NCBI RefSeq assembly: GCF_011077185.1
Contig: NC_048902.1
Location: 3,750,591-3,814,590, forward strand
Direction: 5' to 3'
DNA: 64,000 nt
From: Oxyura jamaicensis
Taxonomy: Eukaryota > Chordata > Aves > Anseriformes > Anatidae
Under the pieces are notes generated by a model. That model did not search any database, was not told the origin of the DNA, and saw nothing but the letters and a program-made list of their open reading frames with translations. Made by a program: the position numbers and the translations under genes. Positions 26,135 to 37,656 of the stretch are shown here, in pieces (within the stretch, counting starts at the first letter, position 1; the number at the start of each line of letters is the position of its first letter).

Positions 26135-26708
26135 AAGAAGGTTTTTGAGGGGAGAAAGAAGAAATGGTTAGAAACTAGCATACTATTAATATGCAACCAA
26201 ACTTTCTAATTCAATCTCAGGAAAAATAAAAAATCTGCTGTTTTTTAGAATATCTGAGGGAGATGATTCGCACTCAGATGCACAGGTGAGCGAAACTTGC
26301 TGCAGAGGTTTGTTCTTTTTTCAATGAGACATCCTGTTTCCCTTTAATTATTATTCATTGTCATTTAGTAATCTTGGTTTTGTCAAGCTTCAGTGATTAC
26401 TCAACTCTCCAGCTCAGTTCAAAAGTTTATTCCTTTCAGGTTTTGCATCAGTCTGACAGAGTCTGGAGTTCCATTCTTCTAAAGACACAGCTCTTAGTGT
26501 GTCTGCATTGCCTTGGCTACTGTTAACTTCTAAAACACTCATAATACACAACAGACAGTGAAGTACAAATACTCACAAAAGCAGCTCTTACAGAAAGGAA
26601 GAATGGAGTTTAGTATTAAAAGTGCAGGTAGCATTTAATTTTACTGTTTTCTAGAACTGAAACAGTTTTGGCACATATGGCCTGTGCTTCACATTCCTGT
26701 TGCTCCTG

Positions 26709-26736
26709 AAAAAAAAAAAAAAAAAAAAAAAAAAAG
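26709..26736 (+). repeat. Poly(A) tract, about 27-28 A
   Basis: An uninterrupted A run in intron 1, between 'ttgctcctg' and 'gtactacc'. There is no recognisable retroposon body upstream. Confidence 0.75.
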
Positions 26737-27287
26737 TACTACCAACCTTGGAAATACAAGCATTATTTTTCCATTTTTGTTGCATAGCAAAGCATCTATT
26801 TTAAAATATCAGCTTGTTCTCTGAAACAAGCCCACAGCTGGAAGACTGTTAAATTATTTGTAGCAAAGTTGATGGTTATGGATGACTGAGAGACAGATTA
26901 AAAAGTTTATTTTCAAATGTCTTTAGAAACAAATTGTATTTTTTTACTGTGAAATGGGATAGAGTGACATAAAGTCGCCATGGGGTGACAAAGTTAGGGG
27001 AAGCAGTGACCTTTCCACTTCTGAAAACAACTGTTGAAAGCAAAGTACAAAGTACATACAAATGGAACTCTAAGGCATGAGGATATTGACTTCTCTTACA
27101 GTGCTTTAAGTACATAAAACTCACAACCTAAAACTGCCTGCTTGTGGTTTGCTTTCCTGGGATTATGTTTACATATTCATATGGCTGATACTAACTTTTG
27201 GCTACAAAATCAGCATTGGCTTGTGAAGGGTACGATCTTTCAGTACATATAATGGCAATACCCAAAATAAAAGCTGTCTTGACTCCA

Positions 27288-27311
27288 AAATAAATAAATA
27301 AATAAATAAAA
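27288..27311 (+). repeat. (AAAT)n microsatellite
   Basis: About five AAAT units lie 300 bases before the first CGNL1 coding exon. Probably polymorphic; no other role seen. Confidence 0.85.
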
Positions 27312-27623
27312 TTGCACTAGGATTGGTTATAAGTGAAGTCATTTGATTCCAAAGCAACCAGCACCAACTCTGCATAGGTAATCTTGACTGTTGTTATTTC
27401 ATAACATTTACATTCATAAAATAACATTATCTTTCACCCAGAATTGGTCAGTCAGTTGTTTGTTTAACAATGTGTATGCTTTGGACCTTGTATAGCTTGT
27501 AGATTGATTTTATTGCATGTTACTGTTAGTCTTCAGAGTTGTACTTAATGGCTGATTAAAGTAATTAATGAAATAATCGAAAGTATTTAAAACAATTGAT
27601 TTTGGTAACTTTTTTCTATTCAG

Positions 27624-29235
27624 CTGCAATCCTCAGACAATCATGGAGCCGTATTTTCCTGGTTTTAAGCACATGCAGCAGGACTATGAAGTTACTCTTG
27701 AACTTGCAAGTGAGGAGACTCAGAAAAATAGGAATGCACAGAATTCTAAGACGGGATCTTATGGTGTCAGTATTAGAGTTCAAGGAATTGATGGACATCC
27801 TTACATAGTACTAAATAACACAGAAGGATGTTTGTCAGAAAATCCTCCTCCTCCTGGAAAAGATCAGAAGGTCACTTCTCAGACTGCAAGCAAGCCATCC
27901 ACAGAATCCAATACTGCTTTTACATTGGAGGACAAAAACAGTGAACACACAGAGTTTCCTGGAACACAGCTTGTTCAACCCTGCATGTTTAAAAACCTCA
28001 AGATAACCAACCTGGATGAAAAAGAAAATGGAATATCAGATTTTAGAGATGTATTGCCAAAATCCTCCAATTTGTTGAACTTTCAAAGACATCCTGAGCT
28101 TTTACAGCCTTATGATCCTGAGAAGAATAACTTGAGCTTGGATAGTTACCAGTCTTCCATGTGCAGTAAATCTACATCTTTTGCAAAAAAAGAAGATAAA
28201 ACTGAAGCAAAGCCTTGGATTTCCTCATCTAAAGTAGTGTCCCTACAGAAAACAAATACATATCTCGCAGAGTCAGCCACAGCAAATTCCAAAAAAGTAC
28301 CTTTAAACCGGGCGGTAGACATAGAAGACCAAAATAAGCAGGTGTTTGATTGTCCCAGTAGCACTATCAGCCCAAGTGAAGTGCATGTTTCAGAATTGTT
28401 TTCATCTACAGGAGGATCCCCATGTGCTAGTCCTATTGCTTATCCGGAAACTAGAAAACCTAGACCAGATGTCCTTCCCTTCCGCAGACAAGATTCAGCT
28501 GGGCCAGTGTTAGATGACTCACGAAGATCATCGTCCTCATCAGCTACTCCCACTTCTGCAAATTCCTTGTACAGATTTTTACTTGATGACCAAGAGTATG
28601 CAATCTATGCAGACAATGTTAACCGGCATGAAAACAGAAGATACATCCCATTTTTACCTGGAACTGGTCGTGATATTGACACCGGCTCCCTTCCAGGAGT
28701 AGATCAGCTAATTGAGAAGTTTGATAAGAAAGTTGATCCTCACAGAAGAGGTAGGTCAGGAAAAAGGAATAGAATTCATCCAGATGATCGTAAAAGATCA
28801 AGAAGTGTTGACAGTGCCTTGCCATTAGGGTTTGATATAAATTCAAATAATTTGGGTGAATTCAGTAAAAGCTTGGGTAAGTCAGCTGAGCACTTGCTAA
28901 GACCATCTAAAGTTTGCCTCCATAAGCAGTTATCCAGAGAGCAAAAGCCACCTTCCAAAGACATGAAAATTTCTGCTCGAAGTATTGGAAAACTGCAAAC
29001 GCCTGATAAAGACTCTCAGAACAGTCATTTCAGTTCTTTGCAGTATCATAAGCAAAATGGAGTTAATACTGAGAGCTTCACGTTTAGATCATCCACACTA
29101 CCAGGACAGAATAAGAGAGATGAAGTTAGAACAGTAACTTCAACTCTGTTGTTGCCAAACCGAATCACAATTCCATCAGATTCAGGAGCCAAGAAGATTC
29201 CTGTAAAAACATTTTCATCTGTCCCTAATACACAG
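27624..29235 (+). CDS. CGNL1: CGNL1 exon 2: start codon and entire head domain of paracingulin (residues 1-531)
   Basis: Paracingulin is a cytoplasmic plaque protein of tight and adherens junctions. It binds ZO-1 and helps bring Rho-family exchange factors (Tiam1, GEF-H1) to junctions. The exon has 19 untranslated bases, then ATG at 27643 with A at -3 and G at +4. This Met fits the family N terminus (aromatic-rich MEPYFPGF, then LASEETQK). Residues 41-59 (GVSIRVQGIDGHPYIVLNN) are the block conserved in cingulin and paracingulin that is linked to ZO-1 binding. Residues about 267-306 are Arg/Ser-rich (RRSSSSS), a likely phosphorylation region. Residues about 307-365 form a second conserved block (FLLDDQEYAIYADNVNRHEN through LPGVDQLIEKF). 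Residues about 366-394 are strongly basic. The coding part is 531 whole codons, ending CACAG|GTAAT in phase 0. One exon encoding the whole head matches known CGNL1 genes. Confidence 0.95.
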
Positions 29236-29717
29236 GTAATTTTGAATTTACTCTTTAAGTTATGTTTTGCATTGTAGCATAATAAAATTCTTGTATCGTT
29301 AAATGCATATGTTTCTGTCGTTCATTAGAACAAAATCCAATCATGTACTATTTCTAATTAGTAAATACAAAAATTGTTCCTGTAGTTGAGGAAATGTGTT
29401 TTGAAAAACAGTATTATTCTTGTCTGGGTGGAGGAAGATGGTGGGGACAAGGAGGATTATTGTAAATAATGTTGTGATGATTCTTAAGCAGAATGCCGAA
29501 ATCTGTGGAACTTTAGACACAATGGTGTTCTATCCTTTAGTGTAGTGTATACTTCCTTCTTGCAGTAAGCTAAAACTCCAATGAATCTTAGAGAACTCGA
29601 GGTCCATAGTACATAAACTTCTTCATAATAGAATAGAATGGAGAATTTCAACTGGAAAGGTTGTATTTACAACTCTGTTAGGATTATACTTTTTGACATT
29701 GTATCTTGTCCTTTTAG

Positions 29718-29812
29718 GCAACTCCTGATCTCTTAAAAGGCCAGCAAGATATTACACAGCAAACAAATGAAGAGACTGCTAAACAGATACTTTACAATTA
29801 CCTTAAAGAAGG
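29718..29812 (+). CDS. CGNL1: CGNL1 exon 3 (residues 532-562 plus 2 bases)
   Basis: The acceptor is cttttag and the donor GG|GTTAGT. The product begins ATPDLLKGQQDITQQTNEE and ends with NYLKEG split across the junction (phase 2 out). The segment is nearly invariant between this gene and mammalian CGNL1. It links the head to the start of the rod. Too short for a simple ORF scan, it was placed by reading frame continuity with exons 2 and 4. Confidence 0.93.
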
Positions 29813-30762
29813 GTTAGTAAACATAACTAACTTTTAGAGGGGAGGTTATGTTTTCTCAACATTTTTCTATTACATTTAAAATTTGAAATGGTAAAATCAA
29901 AGCTATAACTAAATGGAATGACTGTTTCAAAGTTTTGTATCTCAACTATGTCTTTTAAGGCATTATAGGATCTCAAAATACCTAGCTAGTCAGGATATAA
30001 TATCTTACATAAGATACTGTTCAAGATTTGATTAAAAGTACTTGAAATCTGTGAATCAGAATGTTTTGTCTTTTAAATACTTAAGGTGTTAAACTTAAGT
30101 GATATGGATGTTCATGAAGAATTCAAATCATGCCTGATGGGAGTGTAAGCTTGTGGTTTATAAAACAGAAAATATATATATATATATTTTAAGAATTTAC
30201 AGAAATTCTTTTGTTGTTTACACAATACCTTCTCCACCAGGAACCTTGTTACTTGATATTTTCTAATGATAGCTTATTGAAAGGTGAGGAAGGAAGGACA
30301 AATGAATTAAAATACACATGATGCGCTCAAATTTCTTTGCACTGCTGAACTTTCTTAGGTACAACTGTACTGATGTAGCAGTTTTTGGCAGCTGTTTAAG
30401 AGAGTTTTAATGGTGCAGTAGTCAGGACTTGAAAAACCTAGTAGTAATTACTTTTAATTTCTGTATGTTTGTTGAATAATATATGTGCTGAATACCTGTC
30501 TTTCCACAGCTATAGTCTTGTAGAAGAGAGCTGCAATTAAAGAGTTCAGTGATACTTTTATAGAAAATATTTGAAATTTGAATTGTTAACAACCTTCCTT
30601 CAGAAGATTTAATGAAATCATAGTTGAGATAATTTGACTTATTTTTATAGTAGATTTTTATGGTTGTGATTTTCAGTGGTTTGGACGCTTATTTTGAATT
30701 TGTTTTGATGTTAATGAAATAGTGCCTTTGATCACATCATTGCTTACTTGTCTGTGTTTTAG

Positions 30763-30856
30763 AAGTGCTGATAATGATGATGCAACAAAGAGGAAAGTCA
30801 ACTTGGTTTTTGAGAAAATTCAAACATTAAAGTCAAGAGCTGCTGGAAAGACACCG
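30763..30856 (+). CDS. CGNL1: CGNL1 exon 4 (residues 563-594)
   Basis: The acceptor tctgtgttttag is followed by one base that completes the split Gly codon, then SADNDDATKRKVNLVFEKIQ and TLKSRAAGKTP. The donor is ACCG|GTAATT, phase 0. The KRKVNLVFEKIQTLKSRAAG core is a hallmark of cingulin-family proteins just before the coiled coil. Confidence 0.95.
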
Positions 30857-31869
30857 GTAATTTTTTATTTACTTTTTAATGTTTGGGCTTATTTCATAGT
30901 GATGCAGTGTTCAAGCAGTGCTTTACAAGTTTGAATCCCCTCACTGACTTCAATGAGACCATTCTTGTAGTTTCCCAGTGGTGTAGCTTAATGTTAATCA
31001 TGCACTGAAGAGCCTTATGGGAAAGATTTTTGTTTACAATTTAAAAAAGAAGGTAAAGGAGTCTGCTATGAGAAAGAAAAAAGAAATGCAAACTTAACAG
31101 TAAATCTCGCAGACATCAAAAGGTTGTTAGATCGAAGAAAAAGCTAATGTATGCAGCTTTTAAGAATAACCTTGGAACATCTTTTCATTATAATGATGTA
31201 AATTGATACCTAAATAGAGAGTGTTTTAATGTGCAATTTAGAAAACCAGCTAGGATATTGTTTAAAAGCCATATTACACTAATATCATTTGACAATCGCC
31301 TTCTTAAAATGTTTTTGTTTCCTGCCATGTGGTGCACTGCTTTTTTAGGTCTAAAGCAAGGGGAAGAAGCGTCCAATTGTTGAAGTGATAGCATAAGAAA
31401 GACTAAATGCTTACTTTTGGTGATTATTTAATTCTGGGCTATAATTAGTTAAAATGAAAATATAAAACACATTTTTAGAAGTTACAGAAAATTAATTTGA
31501 AAATCTGTTTTGACACATGAGCATGCATCCCTTTGATGTCTGTTTTGTGTGGTGGTATCTCAGTGAAATTTGTCCCCAACTATTAGTGATTTAATTTAGC
31601 TGTTGCCTAATTTGAATATTTTTAGGTTTGTAATGTTTTCTGTGTTGGCAACCTACCTGGAGCCATTATTAAGAATTTTAATGAAAATCAAATTGTGGTT
31701 CTTTTGAAAATGTTAGCTTGGTTTGACCCATATGAAAAGTCCAAGATGAGCTCAGGCAGTTGATGCCACACTTTATTAGTGTTGCTTGTAGTTTCACTTT
31801 AGATTTTAAAAGGAAATTGTCAAAGAACATCTTGGCTTTGTTGGAATAAGTATCTCTATTTAATTGCAG

Positions 31870-31971
31870 GTTTCTGATTCTTCAGCTGAAGTAAAAGCGT
31901 TGGTGGAGCAAAAAACAGAACTTGAAAGGAAAGTGGAAGAATTACAGAAAAAACTGGATCTAGAAATCAGG
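31870..31971 (+). CDS. CGNL1: CGNL1 exon 5 (residues 595-628), start of the coiled-coil rod
   Basis: The acceptor is taattgcag and the donor CAGG|GTACTG; 34 whole codons. The product begins VSDSSAEVKALVEQKTELER and ends LDLEIR. Heptad spacing of Leu/Val with abundant Glu/Lys marks the start of the rod, which in this family forms parallel dimers. The intron after it holds the 2.2-kb CR1. Confidence 0.92.
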
Positions 31972-32659
31972 GTACTGCCCTTTTTTGTTATAAAGTTTTT
32001 GTCAAATATACTTTTCTAAGTAAGTGACAACTGATCAACAAGTTGATTTGTTTGTATTAGAAAAGGGTATCTTTTGCTCAATTTTCTAATGAATTTTCTG
32101 TTTGAGATTTAAATATTAGGAATGTTTTGTAAACTGTTGTTGCTTACGTAATCATAATATTTTTGCATTGCTTGTTGCAATGTGCAGTGCATGTGTTCTA
32201 AAATGTTCTGTATGAAAGCCAGTAAGTTTTAGATTAAAACCTGTTAATGTTCCTCTGTGAGTGGCCAAATGTGTCTGGGTATATCAGATAACTGGAGCTG
32301 TTTTGTTTCATATTCTTTTTGTCCAGACACACCGATGCTTTTGCAGAAGACTTTTAAAGTGTCATTGTTCATGACAGTTACCCTTTCTAGGAAATTGCTT
32401 CCTTCTCAGTAGTACTTGAGAAGAAATTTGGCACCGTGAATATAAATATTAGGCAGACGTACATAAAGTTTCTTAGGTATCTGCTGAGGGAGATTTTAAT
32501 CTGTTGACTGGGAGACCTATATGGAGTGGGAGACAAAATATATTACTCAGAAGCTGTTTATTAATTAAAGCATTACTTCAGTGCTGAATCCAAAGTAATT
32601 AAGTATAGCCTTGCTCTGAAAACATGGGTAGGACAGACTGGTTTCTTTCAGTTTGCATT

Positions 32660-34870
32660 CTGAATCACAGAATCACGGAACTGTAGGGGTTGGAAGGGAT
32701 CTCGAAAGATCATCGGGTCCAACCCCCCCTGCCAAAGCAGGTTCCTTAGAGCAGGCTGCCCAAGTAGGCGTCCAGACGGGCCTTGAATATCTCCAGAGAA
32801 GGAGACTCCACAGCCTCCCTGGGCAGCCTTTTCCAGTGCTCTCTCACCATGAAGAAGTTCTTTCTCATGTTGGTGCGGAACTTCCTTTGCTCCATTACCC
32901 CTTGTCCTGTCCCCACAAACCACTGAAAAGAGGTTGGCCTAATCCCTCTGTCTCCCACACCTCAGGTATTTATACACATTGATGAGATCCCATCTCAGTC
33001 TTCTTTTCTCCAGGCTGAACAGACCCAGGTCTCTCAGCCTTTCTTCATAGGGAAGATGCTCCAGGCCCTGTATCATCTTTGTGGCCCTCCGCTGCACTCT
33101 TTCCAGAAGATCCCTGTCTCTTCTTTGTACTGGGGAGCCCAGAACTGAACACAGTACTCCAGGTGAGGCCTGACCAGGGCAGAGTAGAGGGGGAGGATCA
33201 CCTCCCTTGACCTGCTGGCCACGCTTCTTTTAATGCACGCCAGGATCCCATTGGCCTTTTTGGCCACCAGGGCACACTGCTGTCTCATGGTCAACCTGTC
33301 GTCCACCAGGACCCCCAGGTCCTTCTCCTCAGAGCTCGACTCCAGCAGGTTGTCCCCCAGTCTGTACTGATAGGTCTGGTTGTTCCTTCCCAGGTGCAGG
33401 ACTCTACACTTGCTCTTACTAAACCTCATTTGGTTTCTTCCTGCCCATCTCTCCAGCCTGTCCAGGTCTTGCTGAATGGCAGCACAGCCTTCTGGCGTGT
33501 CAGCCACTCCTCCTACCTTTGTGTCATTGGTATACTTGCTGAGGGCAGACACTATTCCCTCATCAAGGTCGTCGATGAAGATGTTGAATAAGACCGAACC
33601 CAGCACCGATCCCTGGGGAACACCGCTAGTCACAGGTCTCCAGCCGGACTCTGCACCACTGATTGCCACCCTCTGAGCTCAGCCAGTCAACCAGTTCTCA
33701 ACCCACCTCACTGTCCACTCTTCTATCCCACCCTTTCTCAGCTTTGCTAGCAGGATGTCATGGGAGACAGTATCAAAAGCCTTGTTAAAGTCAAGGTAGA
33801 TTACATCCACTGCTCTCCCTCCATCTACCTGCTGGTGATGCCATCATAGAAGGCAACAAGGTTGGTCGAGCATGACTTCTCCATGGTGAATCCATGCTGA
33901 CTACTCCTCATAACCTTCTTCTCTTCCAATTGTTTGGAGATGGCATCCAGAACAAGCTGTTCCCACACCTTTTCAGGGACAGAGGTGAGACTAACTGGCC
34001 TGTAGTTTCCTGGATCCTCCTTCTTGCCCTTCTCGAAGACTGGAGTGACATTGGCTATCCTCCAGTCTTCAGGCACCTCTCCTGTTCTCCAGGACCTTTC
34101 AAAGATGATAGAGAGCAGTTTGGCGATCACCTCTGCCAGCTCCATTAGCACATGTGGATGCATCCCATGGGAACCCATGGATTTGTGTGTGTTGAGCCCA
34201 CTCACATGCTCCCGAACCACTCTCTTGTTAACCGGGGGGGGAGCCCTCCATTTCCCAGACCCTTTCTCCTCCCTCCAGGATTGAGGAGTCCGGGGGGGAG
34301 TTCTTGAAGCAAAGAATGAAGCAAAGAAAGCATTCAGTATCTCTGCCTTCTCGGCGTCTCCCATTACGAGGACACCCCCCTTGTTCAACAAGGGACCCAC
34401 GTTATCCCTAGTCTTCCTTTCACTGTTTACATACTTAAAAACAAACAAACAAACAAGCAAACTTCTTATTATCCTTTATCTCTTTTGCAAGCCTCATCTC
34501 TAGGTGGGCTTTAGCCTTCCTCGTCATGTCCCTGCAGGCCCTGACAACACTTCTATACTACTCCCAAGGGGATAGGCCCTTTTTCCACATTTCGTCAACC
34601 TTCCTCTTCCTTTTGATCTTATTCATGAGCTCGTTGCTCATCCACACAGGTTTCCTGCCCCCCTTCCCCGATTTCCTACTCTTAGGGATGTACCGATCCT
34701 GAGCTTGGAAGAAGTGCTGTTTAAATGTTGCCCAGCTCTCACAAGCACCCTTGCCTTCTGGCAACCTAGCCCATGAGATACCTCCAAGCAGGTCCCAGAA
34801 GAGATCGAAGTTGGCTCTCCGAAAGTCCAGGGTAGCAATCCTGCTTTTAGCCTTACTTTTTCTGAGTCCT
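32660..34870 (-). mobile_element. CR1 LINE retrotransposon, 5'-truncated, ORF2 broken
   Basis: The element lies antisense to CGNL1 in intron 5. Its 3' end is at the left, with the octamer-type tail (tgaatcacagaatcac at 32660). A 3' UTR follows, with 'ggttggaagggatc' and 'catcgggtccaaccc'. Reading leftward from the 5' end, ORF2 remains carry a CR1 linker (frame at 34558-34764), then the first half of reverse transcriptase (33825-34460). Next come the LDFNKAFDTV block (about 33670-33825) and the second half (33073-33669) with SGVPQGSVLGSVLFNIFIDD. These pieces are in different frames, so there are frameshifts near 33827 and 33670. The catalytic F/YADD motif reads YTND, so the first essential Asp is lost. 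The upstream ORF1 and endonuclease are absent. An (AAAC)n run interrupts the linker. It is an inactive copy. Confidence 0.95.
34438..34460 (+). repeat. (AAAC)n microsatellite inside the CR1
   Basis: Four to five AAAC units with one G interruption lie within the CR1 linker region, where related copies encode a Lys/Phe-rich stretch (minus-strand TTTG units). The expansion must postdate insertion of this copy. Confidence 0.8.
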
Positions 34871-35105
34871 AATAAAAATCAATATACTTGAAACTGATGA
34901 GGAAACTTCACACTTGTCACAAAAATTGAAAAGCTGTGGTTAGTGTGTTTTAATAACAGTTTCAATATTTTAATATTCATAACAATGAGTACTTCTGCAA
35001 AAGAAAAATATCAAAGCCTTGAAATGGCTCCTTTCATAAAATAAGTCTATAATTTCTTTATGCTTAGTATATTATCTTGCTTAACTTTTGGTGTACAAAA
35101 AATAG

Positions 35106-35254
35106 AATCAGCAAAATTCAAAAGAGGAGAGAGATGCTACACGAGCAAGCCTGAAAGATCTTCAGTTCCAGCTTGATGAAAGTATATGTGAAAGAGATGC
35201 CTTAAAAAAGAAGCTGGAAGAAAACGAGAAGGAACTCCGTCAGAACCTAGAGGA
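35106..35254 (+). CDS. CGNL1: CGNL1 exon 6 (residues 629-677 plus 2 bases), rod
   Basis: The acceptor is gtacaaaaaatag, a poor pyrimidine tract, and the donor is GGA|GTGAGT (phase 2 out). The product starts NQQNSKEERDATRASLKDLQ and ends with KELRQNLEE across the junction, matching the family's NQQN...LRKNLEE block. It is purely coiled coil. The weak acceptor lies about 240 bases after the CR1, so skipping is conceivable, but skipping would break the frame. Confidence 0.92.
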
Positions 35255-35765
35255 GTGAGTTCATTTTTGAGAACTTATTAGTTGGAATTTATACCTTTAC
35301 TTAAACTTTTTAATTTAAACATACCTGTGTCTTCAGAAGATATTAATTGAATCAGACAGTGATGTTTGGTATTGTAGGAAATGTTTCTACTGTTTAAAAA
35401 TAGCTTATTTTTTTAATATCTTGAAGGAAAAGAAAAATTGCTGATTTATAGTTGTCTTCTTGTTGCAAGTTGCTTTTAATATTTCATAGTCATAGTATAT
35501 AGTTTTAAACTTTAAAATACAGAAAAAAATAGTGCTTTAGTCAAGAATATTGTACCAGGTTTAAAATATAATGCAAGTTTCTATTTAAATGTCTACTTAA
35601 AAGAATTTTCATTTTTTCCCTCTGACATTTCATTGTTCTGCCTCATATATCCCATTCCCTTGTGGGCAACATGGGAATAGATACTTGTATCTTTTAGTAC
35701 TTGGGAGAACCAATCAGTATTTCTGCCATTAAAAGAAAAAATCCTCTCTGATTTTTCCTGATGAG

Positions 35766-35901
35766 GCTTTTTCAAGTGAAGATGGAACAGGAACAACACC
35801 AGACTGAGATCAGAGATCTTCAAGACCAGCTCTCTGAGATGCATGATGAACTGGATAATGCAAAACATACCGATGAAGGGGAGAAAGAGATTCTGATTGA
35901 G
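35766..35901 (+). CDS. CGNL1: CGNL1 exon 7 (residues 678-723), rod
   Basis: The acceptor is tttttcctgatgag. The first base completes Glu, then LFQVKMEQEQHQTEIRDLQD and QLSEMHDELDNAK follow. The donor is GAG|GTTAGT, phase 0. The heptad-rich sequence is almost identical to mammalian CGNL1. Confidence 0.94.
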
Positions 35902-36772
35902 GTTAGTTATAAAATACTACAAGTAAGATAACTTAACGTAACTTACTTAAAGTTAAAATAAGTCCATGTCTGATCCAAAAATAAAGCCCAAATTCTAACT
36001 ATTTGGTTCTTTTTAGTCAAGGCTGTAATTTCAAAACTTGATGACAGCAGGAGAAATAGGAAATGCATTTGGTGCCATAGCATGTTATAAATGCCATATG
36101 TTGAAATAAATTATGGAACAGTTTCAAAAGTACCTGCTTAAAAGACAGAAACAATGGATTAAATGGGTGGGGTAAGTTCTTAAATCCAGCTGCCAACAAG
36201 AAGAACTAAGAGAAGGGAAAGGAGAGTGTACAGGCTGAGGGTACTAACATCAAAACTAATTGAAAATGCACTGCTAAATACAAGGGCATGGGTGTATACA
36301 TAATCATGAGAAAGATATGCTATGAGCCAGCTTCCCCCATGCTGTGAATAGCTAGAGGGACTTTGACTTTCCAAGAGAGCCTCTCCTACCTCTACTCTTT
36401 TGGTACGTAAATTTACCAGTCACCCAGTTCTCACCACTTGACAGAAAGCGCTTCCCCTGCTTTTTCATAATTTGCTGGCAGGTATTGCACAGTTTGCAGT
36501 CTGACACTTCACTTTATAAGTAAATTTGGAATTCTCCAAGAATAGAATACTACTGCTTGTTGGGTCACTGGGAGACCTTCCTTATTGCTAGATAAAAACT
36601 AAATGTATCAGGCTTTTACATTTGAAATAAAGGGTCAAGAATCTGGCTAGTGAGTTAAAAATAAAATTACAGAAATAGAAAGCAATAAAGTATGTTACCA
36701 ATAGCATATCTACATAGTATTCTATTCTTCTTGCATTTGTTAAGGAACTTAAGTATTAAGGTAGTGCCTTAC

Positions 36773-36990
36773 CTGGTGGTCAGCTGGAAGTTTGAGGTGA
36801 GCCAGGTGCAGCAGAATTGAAGGCTGTCCACAGCAGATTCACTGACTGTACGCTTCCTTCCCAGCAATGTGGTGAGGGGAAACGACTTCTGGGGAGAACA
36901 CTGTGGTGGGAAAAAGGGTCTAAAGGCATGGATTTGGTTGGGAAGCGCTTGTTTTGCCCTCAACCCCTCCAGGTGTTCAACTGTTCTAAC
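36773..36990 (-). other. Candidate antisense exon-like segment in intron 7
   Basis: On the minus strand an 83-codon open frame runs into a textbook donor, ACCAG|GTAAGG, at 36773. The frame reads like ordinary protein in composition (for example LPNQIHAFRPFFPPQCSPQK), unlike the AT-driven frames around it. The upstream end lacks a convincing pyrimidine tract; candidate AGs follow tttctgca near 36990-37000. I do not recognise the product. It may be a relic, a lineage repeat or chance. Confidence 0.2.
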
Positions 36991-37443
36991 TTGCAGAAAC
37001 AACTTTAATCTTTCCAACAAAAAGTCAACAAGGAATTATTGTGTTCACTTCTACTGCAGTGTAGGAAACAAAGATTTTTATTTGTTCTCATCTGCCTCCT
37101 TGCAACTGAAGGTAGGACTGAGGGATTTTTTAAAATGAAGCTTTTAGGTTTACTCCTGCTTTATTCATAGGAAGTGTAGCATCAATCTTTTTATAGTTCT
37201 GTAGCATCAAATACATAACTGATGTTTTATATAATGGGTCGATATGTTGCACTTCTAGTAGTCTTGGGTTCTAGTAGATTTGTAGCACTCTATAATAAAG
37301 TTGCAAATAATATATTGGTCATAAGAAATGAAGCTGCTCTGGGAAGCTTATTCTTAATTGCTTTCCCTCTCTGAAAAAAAAGAACAGTCATCAGAGCCAT
37401 CTATGAGACAATTGTGTTTATTTTTGATTTTAATGAACTTTAG

Positions 37444-37656
37444 GAGCTGATGCAAATGAAGCAGGATCTGCAAGAAGTATTAATAGCGAAAGAACAACAA
37501 GAAGAAATTTTGAGAAAGAGAGAGCGAGAGCTTACTGCTTTAAAAGGAGCACTAAAAGAAGAAGTATCTAGCCATGACATGGAGATGGATAAACTTAAAG
37601 AACAACATGATAAAGAATTGCTTGATCTACAGCAGAGCCTGGAGAAAGCAACACAG
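37444..37656 (+). CDS. CGNL1: CGNL1 exon 8 (residues 724-794), rod
   Basis: The acceptor is attttaatgaactttag and the donor ACACAG|GTGAAA; 71 whole codons. It contains the conserved RKRERELTALKGALKEEVSS block followed by HDMEMDKLKEQHDKELLDLQ. The frame stays open 33 codons past the donor, and its stop overlaps AATAAA at 37751. The intron that follows is by far the largest between coding exons here, 14.7 kb. Confidence 0.95.

Larger units (their letters stand above)
14111..27623 (+). other. CGNL1: CGNL1 intron 1 (most of it)
   Basis: A long 5' intron between the CpG island and the first coding exon. It is AT-rich with no CGNL1 coding sequence. It contains a GC-enriched stretch at about 17430-18365, an old CR1 fragment at about 25030-25210, a 17-bp triple repeat carrying ATTGG at 26090-26134, an A-tract at 26709-26736 and an (AAAT)n microsatellite at 27288-27311. 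On the opposite strand 24350-24529 has the form of an internal exon. The acceptor that ends this intron is ttttttctattcag at 27610-27623. Confidence 0.7.

Noticed and set aside
33073..34764. Minus-strand frames of 68, 211 and 198 codons as host genes
   Set aside because: They are pieces of one CR1 ORF2 (reverse transcriptase blocks in order) separated by frameshifts.
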